Shown here: positions 53,925 to 64,000 of the stretch, in pieces
Position numbering within the stretch: the first letter of the stretch is position 1
How the letters are laid out: the number at the start of each line of letters is the position of its first letter
DNA from: GCA-002793235 sp965267355
GTDB lineage: Bacteria > Bacteroidota > Bacteroidia > Flavobacteriales_E > Vicingaceae
Length of the DNA: 64,000 bases
Reading direction: 5' to 3'
Assembly: GCA_965267355.1 (NCBI GenBank)
Contig: OZ253956.1
Coordinates: forward strand, 1,364,001 to 1,428,000
The notes under the pieces: model-generated
The model's input: only the letters and a program-made list of their open reading frames with translations
Databases searched by the model: none
What the model was told of the DNA's origin: nothing
Program-made: the position numbers and the translations under genes

Positions 53925-54443
53925 GTGAAAAAACTAATACTTATAGCAGCAATTCCTACCTTGTTTTTTTCTTGTCAAAAAAAACAAGGTGCTACTGTTC
54001 AAACAAATCAAACAGACACACATCAAAAAATCATCCAAAACAAATATGCTGAAGCTTTAGGTGTATCACCTTCACATATAACTGATGTTGCTCTTTATAC
54101 CTTTGTGGATGATTGGATTGGAACAAAATATCAGTACGGAGGAATGTCCAAAACTGGAGTAGATTGTTCGGGCTTTTGTAATGTGCTTTACAATAACGTG
54201 TACAAAAAACAATTGCCACGAACCACTAAAGAAATAGCTAAGCAAATTAAAAAAGTAAACAAAGAAAAATTACAAGAAGGAAACGTTGTGGTGTTTAACA
54301 TTGCTAACAAAAAAAATTCGCACATAGGAATTTACCTACAAAATAACAAGTTTGTACATGCCAGCACAAGCAAAGGAGTAATAATATCTAGCCTTCAAAA
54401 TCCATACTATTTAAAAGCATATAGCAAAGGAGGTGGTATCTAA
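53925..54443 (+). CDS. NlpC/P60 family cysteine peptidase lipoprotein
   Basis: A 172-residue envelope protein that likely cuts peptidoglycan stem peptides. Lipoprotein signal (KLILIAAIPTLFFSC, Cys 17), then the NlpC/P60 domain with catalytic C81 (GVDCSGFC), H133 (NSHIGIYL) and H145 (FVHAS). The start is GTG at 53925, since no ATG precedes the signal peptide. The next gene starts inside its stop codon (TAATG). Confidence 0.88.
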   Translation: MKKLILIAAIPTLFFSCQKKQGATVQTNQTDTHQKIIQNKYAEALGVSPSHITDVALYTFVDDWIGTKYQYGGMSKTGVDCSGFCNVLYNNVYKKQLPRTTKEIAKQIKKVNKEKLQEGNVVVFNIANKKNSHIGIYLQNNKFVHASTSKGVIISSLQNPYYLKAYSKGGGI

Positions 54444-55144
54444 TGAATGTTTTAATTACAGGAGCCAGTAAAGGAATAGGAGCAGAGTTGGTAAAGCAAT
54501 TTGCTGCAGAATCCAATAATAATATAATTGCTATCTCAAGAGCTTCCGATAAACTCAATCAGTTAAGCCAATATTGTGAAAAACAATATGAGAATAAAAT
54601 ACATATATATAGTATAGATTTTCTTTCAGGTAATTTTCAAAGTAACATAGAAGAAGTATTAGAAAAGCATAAATATTTTAATGTTGTAATAAATAATGCA
54701 GGTTATTTGCTCAATAAACCACTAACAAAATATACCACAGAAGAAATAGAAAATATATTTAAAATAAATACTTATGCTCCTGTATATATATGTCAACAAA
54801 TTATGTCACTAAATCAAAACCAGCCTTGCCATGTTATTAACATAGGTAGTATGGGGGGGTATCAAGGGAGTTCAAAATTCCCTGGATTGTCAATATATAG
54901 TTCCTCAAAAGCTGCTTTAGCAAACCTAACAGAATGTTTAGCAGAAGAGTATAAGGATACAAGTATAAAGTTTAATTGTCTAGCTTTAGGATCTGTTCAA
55001 ACGGAAATGTTAGAGAATGCTTTTCCAAATTATAAGGGTCAAGTAACAGCTTTAGAGATGGCTGAATACATTTATCAGTTTGCTATTAATGGGCATAAAT
55101 ATTATAATGGCAAAGTTATCCCAGTATCAAAGAGTACTCCTTAA
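54443..55144 (+). CDS. Short-chain dehydrogenase/reductase (SDR)
   Basis: A 233-residue classical SDR: the nucleotide motif TGASKGIG at 6-13, NNAG at ~89-92, the catalytic Ser in INIGSMGG, and YSSSKAA holding the catalytic Tyr and Lys. Substrate unknown. It is coupled to the NlpC/P60 gene by a TAATG overlap and ends 407 bp before the 16S gene. Confidence 0.88.
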   Translation: MNVLITGASKGIGAELVKQFAAESNNNIIAISRASDKLNQLSQYCEKQYENKIHIYSIDFLSGNFQSNIEEVLEKHKYFNVVINNAGYLLNKPLTKYTTEEIENIFKINTYAPVYICQQIMSLNQNQPCHVINIGSMGGYQGSSKFPGLSIYSSSKAALANLTECLAEEYKDTSIKFNCLALGSVQTEMLENAFPNYKGQVTALEMAEYIYQFAINGHKYYNGKVIPVSKSTP

Positions 55145-55205
55145 AAAAATATTTCGTTGATTATCAGTATAATAATGTGTTATTGAAAAAATATTTTCAG
55201 TAAAG

Positions 55206-55236
55206 TTTGTAGGTGTTAAAAATACACCTACATTTG
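55206..55236 (+). promoter_or_regulatory. rRNA operon promoter P1 with an inverted repeat in its spacer
   Basis: TTTG at 55206-55209, exactly 19 nt, then TACATTTG at 55229-55236: a perfect Bacteroidota promoter. An inverted repeat, GTAGGTGT (55209-55216) and ACACCTAC (55224-55231), lies between and partly over the two elements. Confidence 0.8.
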
Positions 55237-55331
55237 CAGCCGCTTTAAAAACAACGGTTTTATTTTTTTAAGCAAATTTTGAAAGGTAAAAACAGTTAAA
55301 AATAAAAAGTTAAAAAATATTTTAATTTTTA

Positions 55332-55362
55332 TTTGGTAGTTAATTTTTTAGTTGTACTTTTG
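55332..55362 (+). promoter_or_regulatory. rRNA operon promoter P2
   Basis: TTTG at 55332-55335, exactly 19 nt, then TACTTTTG at 55355-55362, again a perfect consensus, 126 bp downstream of P1. An A/T-rich tract (55238-55331) precedes it, like an UP element. Confidence 0.85.
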
Positions 55363-55442
55363 CCGTCCTCAAACAAGGAAATGTCCTTTAAAAAGTTTGA
55401 AAAAAAGATTGAAAAATTTATAGTTCTCTATATTATTTATAG

Positions 55443-55454
55443 TGTTCTTTGAAA
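55443..55454 (+). promoter_or_regulatory. boxA-like antitermination site in the 16S leader
   Basis: TGTTCTTTGAAA resembles the rRNA boxA sequence bound by NusB/NusE (B. subtilis TGTTCTTTGAAAAC). It lies downstream of both promoters, about 100 bases before 16S. The 407-bp stretch 55145-55551 holds only the promoters, this site and AT-rich leader; no gene is seen. Confidence 0.6.
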
Positions 55455-55551
55455 AGATTGAAGTAGATAAAAATTAGGTAAAGTATCCTTGAGATTATGA
55501 ATCAATTTCTTAATCCTTGTGAAACAATCTTTAAAACATTTAAGATTAATT

Positions 55552-57075
<1,524 letters not shown>

Positions 57076-57197
57076 TTAGAGAAAGAGTGTTTCTATCACA
57101 TTTTTGTGATGATACTTTCCTAATTTATCTTCTTCATATTTTTTACCCAAAACAAGCTCAGTTAAGGGCTTTTGCCTTTGAGCTAAGATTGTTTTAC

Positions 57198-57271
57198 AGT
57201 CCCATAGCTCAGTTGGTTAGAGCGCTACACTGATAATGTAGAGGTCCGCAGTTCAAATCTGCGTGGGACTA
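57198..57271 (+). tRNA. tRNA-Ile (GAT)
   Basis: A full cloverleaf: acceptor AGTCCCA with TGGGACT, D arm AGCTCAGTTGGTTAGAGC, anticodon loop CTGATAA (GAT) on a CTACA/TGTAG stem, T loop TTCAAAT. CCA is not encoded. Lies in the 16S-23S spacer as usual. Confidence 0.97.
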
Positions 57272-57283
57272 CACACTTGTTAT

Positions 57284-57357
57284 GGGGGATTAGCTCAGCT
57301 GGCTAGAGCGCCTGCCTTGCACGCAGGAGGTCATCGGTTCGACTCCGATATTCTCCA
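57284..57357 (+). tRNA. tRNA-Ala (TGC)
   Basis: A cloverleaf with acceptor GGGGGAT and ATTCTCC (two G-U pairs), anticodon loop CTTGCAC (TGC) on a CCTGC/GCAGG stem, T loop TTCGACT. CCA is not encoded. 12 bases after tRNA-Ile. Confidence 0.97.
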
Positions 57358-57379
57358 CTTTTTCACTTTTTGTGAATAA

Positions 57380-57391
57380 AGTTCTTTGACA
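57380..57391 (+). promoter_or_regulatory. boxA-like site in the 23S leader
   Basis: AGTTCTTTGACA repeats the boxA-like motif of the 16S leader just before the 23S processing stem, as in other bacterial rRNA operons. Confidence 0.55.
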
Positions 57392-57393
57392 TC

Positions 57394-57423
57394 TTGAAAG
57401 AAATTATAGAATAAAATTTATTG
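57394..57423 (+). other. 23S processing stem, 5' arm
   Basis: The bases TTGAAAGAAATT... to ...AAATTTATTG pair with 60302-60331 over about 28-30 bp with few mismatches, enclosing the whole 23S gene. This is the expected RNase III processing stem. Confidence 0.75.
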
Positions 57424-57427
57424 AATT

Positions 57428-60297
<2,870 letters not shown>

Positions 60298-60301
60298 TCT
60301 A

Positions 60302-60331
60302 CAATAAATTTTATTTCTTAATTTCTTTCAA
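60302..60331 (+). other. 23S processing stem, 3' arm
   Basis: Complement of 57394-57423 (CAATAAATTTTATT... ...TTTCTTTCAA); see that entry. Confidence 0.75.
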
Positions 60332-60358
60332 AGAATGTCATAAAATATTAATGATTTA

Positions 60359-60465
<107 letters not shown>

Positions 60466-60474
60466 ATTTTAATT

Positions 60475-60507
60475 AAGCCCCTTTCTTTAGATTGGGGCTT
60501 TTTTTAT
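60475..60507 (+). terminator. rRNA operon terminator
   Basis: Stem AAGCCCC with GGGGCTT around a 12-base loop, then a run of nine T. It ends one base before the promoter-like element of the porin gene. Confidence 0.85.
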
Positions 60508-60515
60508 TACTTTCG
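60508..60515 (+). promoter_or_regulatory. -7 promoter element of the porin gene
   Basis: TACTTTCG (close to TAnnTTTG) ends seven bases before the proposed TTG start. Its upstream half would lie inside the rRNA terminator hairpin. Confidence 0.4.
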
Positions 60516-60522
60516 TTTTGCT

Positions 60523-62412
60523 TTGAACCGCTTAAAATACATAGTAGTTAGTTTTCTTTTCTTTTGTTTCTGTTTTGAATTTACTGCACAGAGTATAGAT
60601 TCTTTGCGTACTATTAATTTTAAGTATGATTCAATTTTAAAATCTGAAGATTTTGGAATGGATCGGTTGTTTTATAAGCATGATGATGATGTTTTAATAA
60701 AAAATTTAGGTCCATTTGGTTCTAGATTTTATTATCCTACAGCAGAGTTTTTATATAATAATAGTATTTTAAATGAAGATGATGTAATATTTTCGGAATA
60801 TCGAAAGTTAAATGGAGTTAAACCTTTCACTAATCTTACTTATGTAAATGCTAGCAGAAAGGAGCAGATTTTTAAAATAAAACACATTCAAAGTTTTGGC
60901 AAACAATTATCTTTTTCTTTTGATTTAATTAAAGTAAGCTCTCCAGGAGCTTTTGTTAACCAAGAAGCTAATAACAGTTTATTTAGTGTAGAGTTAGGGT
61001 ATCATACTAAGAAGAATAATTATGAAGTAATTTTTAGTAATGAAATTCAGAGAGATTTTTATCAGGAAAATGGAGGGTTAGCTGATCCAGATGATTACGA
61101 GAATAAGCTTTTTGATGATGCACGAAATTATACGGTTAATTTATCCTCAAGTAATTCATATGTTAAAAGATATCGTTATAATTTATTTCAGCGGTTGGAT
61201 TTGATGGACCTTTCAAAAGACTCACTATTTACTAAGAAAATATATTTATCATATAATGCTTCTTATGAAACTTATCGAAGAGTATTTTTTGATAATGACC
61301 AAACCTCAGAAATTTATCAATCCAATTATCTTGACTCTGCGGGGATTTTTTCGTTATTAGGTAAAGATTCTCTTACTACAGCTGATGATACAACAAGTTA
61401 TAATTACCTAACTAGTATTTCTAATCGACCTACTATTGATTCATTACATCGGAAAACTTTTAGTAATGAATTTAATTTAGGTTATAGAAATCAACATTAC
61501 AGTTTGGAGATTTTGTATCAGTACGATATGAAAAATTATTATCAAGGGTTTGAAATAGATACTGTTTTAATAAATTTTGACACTAACTATACAAATACTT
61601 ATGCAGGAGTAAAAGCAATGTTAGATTGGAAAGGATATAGTGGGGAGGGATTACTTAAGTACGGATTGTCGGGATATAGACAAGGAGATGTGTTGGCTGA
61701 AGTTAGAGTTAATAAAAGAAGCCAGAATTATAATATCTTACTTGGTGGAGGTTATTTTTTAACAGCTCCTGATTTAAAGTATGTTAATTACATTTCTAAT
61801 CATTTTAATTGGAAAAATCCTGACTTAAAGAAACAGTCTGTGTTCAATACTAAGGCTAAATTAGGTTTGAATAAATTCCGATTGGAATTGTCGGCTGAAA
61901 ATAAACTGATAAACAATGCTCTGTATTATGATAGCTTGTCAATTGCTTCACAAAATGATGAATCAATGACTCTTACTTCTTTTAAAATAGCTAAGGATTA
62001 TAGTTTATGGAAGTTCCATTTTAGAACGGCTGGGATTTACCAAATTGCATCTAACAAATTCATTACTCCTATTCCTGCAGTTATAGTAAGACATATTATG
62101 TATTATGAGGGTAGGGTATTTAAAAAAGCACTTAAACTACAATTTGGGGTAGGTGGGTCTTATTCAACTGATTACTTCGGATATGGTTATTCTCCAGCTA
62201 TATCAGAGTTTACTGTTCAAGAAAACTATGTAATAGGTTATTACCCTAACATTGATATTTTTTTGAATACTTATTTAAAAAGAGCTCAAATCTTTTTAAA
62301 GTGGGAACATTTTAATGCTGGAAGAAGTAATTATAAATCTTTTTTAGCTCCTAATTATCCTAGATTATCCAGATCATTAAAGTTTGGAATTTCATGGAAT
62401 CTATTTGATTAA
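60523..62412 (+). CDS. Putative outer-membrane porin (Bacteroidota putative porin family)
   Basis: A signal peptide (RLKYIVVSFLFFCFCFEFTAQ) followed by a large Tyr/Asn-rich beta barrel ending in an aromatic strand (SLKFGISWNLF-D). The blocks RFYYPTAEFLYNN, FTNLTYVNASRKEQIFKIKHIQSFGKQLSF and FLKWEHFNAGRSNYKSFLAPNYP resemble the Bacteroidota putative porin family. I place the start at TTG 60523 (629 residues); the frame is open back to an ATG at 60454, but that lies inside 5S RNA and would cross the terminator. Role: probably outer-membrane transport; substrate unknown. Confidence 0.8.
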   Translation: MNRLKYIVVSFLFFCFCFEFTAQSIDSLRTINFKYDSILKSEDFGMDRLFYKHDDDVLIKNLGPFGSRFYYPTAEFLYNNSILNEDDVIFSEYRKLNGVKPFTNLTYVNASRKEQIFKIKHIQSFGKQLSFSFDLIKVSSPGAFVNQEANNSLFSVELGYHTKKNNYEVIFSNEIQRDFYQENGGLADPDDYENKLFDDARNYTVNLSSSNSYVKRYRYNLFQRLDLMDLSKDSLFTKKIYLSYNASYETYRRVFFDNDQTSEIYQSNYLDSAGIFSLLGKDSLTTADDTTSYNYLTSISNRPTIDSLHRKTFSNEFNLGYRNQHYSLEILYQYDMKNYYQGFEIDTVLINFDTNYTNTYAGVKAMLDWKGYSGEGLLKYGLSGYRQGDVLAEVRVNKRSQNYNILLGGGYFLTAPDLKYVNYISNHFNWKNPDLKKQSVFNTKAKLGLNKFRLELSAENKLINNALYYDSLSIASQNDESMTLTSFKIAKDYSLWKFHFRTAGIYQIASNKFITPIPAVIVRHIMYYEGRVFKKALKLQFGVGGSYSTDYFGYGYSPAISEFTVQENYVIGYYPNIDIFLNTYLKRAQIFLKWEHFNAGRSNYKSFLAPNYPRLSRSLKFGISWNLFD

Positions 62413-62475
62413 TGAAAGTTTTTAAGGCTTTGTTCATTAACAATTTCCTACTTTTGGTTTTTACTATATTAATAG

Positions 62476-62907
62476 ATGGAATACGATAAAGAAAAACAAT
62501 TAAGGTACGATAGAGCCTATTTGAAAATGGCATTGGAGTGGGCAAATCTTTCACATTGTGAACGAAAAAAAGTAGGAGCGTTAATAGTAAAAGATAGAAT
62601 GATTATTTCTGATGGTTACAATGGAACACCTACTGGATATGATAATTGTTGTGAGGATGAGAATGGAGAAACGAAATGGTTTGTTTTACATGCAGAAGCT
62701 AATGCTTTAACTAAAATTGCTAAATCTAATCATAATGCACAGGGGGCTACGTTATATATTACATTGTCACCTTGTAAAGAATGTAGTAAGTTAATATTAC
62801 AAGCAGGAATCACAAGGGTTGTATTTATTAATGATTACAAGGATAAATCAGGATTAGATTTTTTGCAGGAATCAGGTGTTGCTTTAACCCAAATTCAAAA
62901 TTTATAA
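62476..62907 (+). CDS. Deoxycytidylate (dCMP) deaminase family protein
   Basis: A 143-residue zinc-dependent deaminase, likely dCMP to dUMP for dTTP synthesis. Zinc site: H72 and proton-shuttling E74 in LHAEAN, C100 and C103 in PCKEC. The VGALIVKDRMIISDGYNGTPTG segment is typical of the dCMP deaminase / ComEB group. A TACTTTTG element at 62449-62456 is a likely promoter. Three bases separate its stop codon from the protease gene. Confidence 0.92.
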   Translation: MEYDKEKQLRYDRAYLKMALEWANLSHCERKKVGALIVKDRMIISDGYNGTPTGYDNCCEDENGETKWFVLHAEANALTKIAKSNHNAQGATLYITLSPCKECSKLILQAGITRVVFINDYKDKSGLDFLQESGVALTQIQNL

Positions 62908-62910
62908 TTA

Positions 62911-64000
62911 GTGAGTAAAAATAAGGTTATAGTTTTTTTATTACTTCCTTTAATTGTATTAGGAAGTACTGCTTTAGGAATTGTATTGGGAGGTTTTTTA
63001 ACACCATCTTCTGCCAATAATGATTCTATTTTTACTCAGGTAAAACGATTTAATTCTGCAGCAAAACTCAATGAAATACTTAATTATATAGGTGAAATGT
63101 ATGTTGACTCGGTTGATAAAAAACAGTTGACTGAAGAAAGCATAGCTGCATTGTTAGCACAACTTGATCCTCACTCTTATTATATTCCAGCTAAAGATTT
63201 TGATGGAATGAATGATCCGATAGAGGGTAATTTTGAGGGTATAGGTGTAGAATTTAGGGTGAAAGATGATACGGTAATGATTATATCTCCAATTGCTAAT
63301 GGTCCTTCAGAAAAATTAGGGATAAAAGCTGGTGATAGGATAGTGAAAGTTGATAGTATTCCTGTTGCTGGAGTTGGTATTACAAATGATAGTATCATTA
63401 AACTATTAAAAGGTCCAAGAGGTACAATAGTAGAAGTAGATGTTAAACGACCAGGATATAAAAAACTTTTTCATTATAAAATTATAAGAGATCAGATACC
63501 TATTTATAGTGTTGATGCGCCATATTTAATAAAAGATAAAGTAGGGTATTTACGGATAACAAGATTTTCGAAAACTACTTATCATGAATTTGTGGAAGCA
63601 GCTAATAAACTGATAAAAAAAGGGATGAAAAAGTTAATTGTCGATTTGAGAGGAAATGGTGGTGGAGTGCTTGCTGCAGCTACTGATATAGCTGATGAGT
63701 TATTGCAAAAAGGGAAAATGATAGTTTATACAGATGGAAGAACCAGAAATAAAGAAAAAGTTTTTGCAACAGATAAAGGATCGTTAGAAGGTATAGAAGT
63801 AGCAGTTTTAATTAATGAAAATTCTGCATCAGCCTCTGAGGTATTAGCAGGAGCGATACAAGATAATGATAGAGGATTAATTCTGGGAAGAAGATCCTTT
63901 GGTAAAGGATTGGTTCAGGAACAGGTAATGTGGCCTGATGGATCAGCACTTCGATTAACGGTTGCAAGGTATTATACTCCAACAGGTAGATGTATTCAAA
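62911..64000 (+). CDS. C-terminal processing peptidase CtpA (S41 family), cut by window edge
   Basis: The first ~363 residues of an S41 protease: N-terminal membrane anchor (VIVFLLLPLIVLGSTALGIVLGG), a PDZ domain (~85-165, with PSEKLGIKAGDRIVKVD) and the protease core. The Ser-Lys dyad is S307 in NSASASE and K332 in FGKG, 25 residues apart as usual. The start is GTG at 62911. It cleaves periplasmic proteins at their C-termini. The end of the domain lies outside the window. Confidence 0.93.
   Translation, partial: MSKNKVIVFLLLPLIVLGSTALGIVLGGFLTPSSANNDSIFTQVKRFNSAAKLNEILNYIGEMYVDSVDKKQLTEESIAALLAQLDPHSYYIPAKDFDGMNDPIEGNFEGIGVEFRVKDDTVMIISPIANGPSEKLGIKAGDRIVKVDSIPVAGVGITNDSIIKLLKGPRGTIVEVDVKRPGYKKLFHYKIIRDQIPIYSVDAPYLIKDKVGYLRITRFSKTTYHEFVEAANKLIKKGMKKLIVDLRGNGGGVLAAATDIADELLQKGKMIVYTDGRTRNKEKVFATDKGSLEGIEVAVLINENSASASEVLAGAIQDNDRGLILGRRSFGKGLVQEQVMWPDGSALRLTVARYYTPTGRCIQ

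Overview
The window is low-G+C bacterial DNA that looks like a member of the Bacteroidota, most likely the Flavobacteriia. The signs are: secreted proteins with type IX secretion (T9SS) C-terminal signals of both type A (...YPNPS... ending in a K/N-rich strand) and type B (gliding-motility-associated C-terminal domain); promoters of the Bacteroidota type (TTTG, about 19 nt, TAnnTTTG) instead of sigma70 -35/-10 boxes; almost no Shine-Dalgarno sequences although the 16S 3' end is intact; and typical families (PcrB/GGGPS-like synthase, DUF5723 protein, LytTR regulators with a propeller sensor kinase, PaaABCDE, putative porin). No CRISPR array, transposase, integrase island or prophage is visible; the XerD-like recombinase is a housekeeping type.

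Layout. 0-2.4 kb: feoAB ferrous-iron uptake (minus) behind a palindromic operator, a tiny lipoprotein, and mlaEF lipid-transport genes (plus). 2.4-8.3 kb: three tandem paralogous T9SS cargo genes, each closed by its own hairpin terminator, two of them sharing a stretch of about 680 identical bases. 8.4-14.6 kb: gcvP, a GGGPS-like synthase with a phosphopantetheinyl transferase, ahcY, and a Rieske-like lipoprotein. 14.6-21.5 kb: a small basic secreted protein, two LytTR response regulators and a propeller histidine kinase, then nif3 and a zinc-ribbon protein. 21.5-28.8 kb: TPR protein, a membrane-anchored DUF3352/propeller-like protein, MFS transporter, aroQ, xerD. 28.9-32.5 kb: two overlapping SpoIIE-type phosphatase genes. 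32.5-39.7 kb: a frameshifted lipoprotein, DUF5723 protein, kdsA, a T9SS cargo, a glycosyltransferase-like membrane protein, YbjQ and a small membrane protein, mostly with overlapping stops and starts. 39.7-49.9 kb: two giant modular T9SS type B proteins whose 3' 1.4 kb, terminator included, is nearly identical. 50.1-53.8 kb: paaABCD (minus) with divergent paaE, the phenylacetyl-CoA epoxidase. 53.9-55.1 kb: NlpC/P60 lipoprotein and an SDR. 55.2-60.5 kb: a complete rRNA operon (16S, tRNA-Ile, tRNA-Ala, 23S, 5S) with two consensus promoters. 60.5-64 kb: putative porin, dCMP deaminase and a CtpA protease running off the end.

The most unusual material is the secreted-protein gene families. Tandem cargo paralogues and the two giant proteins show patchworks of identical and swapped segments, which suggests ongoing gene conversion and cassette exchange. 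Two genes (nif3 and the 32.5 kb lipoprotein) each carry an apparent single-base deletion, which may be real or may be sequence error. Several genes have a TAnnTTTG promoter element ending only 4-7 bases before the start codon, which suggests leaderless or nearly leaderless mRNAs. I did not see a clearly new multi-gene system; the best candidates for something undescribed are the cassette-swapping giant proteins and the inverted repeat inside the first rRNA promoter.
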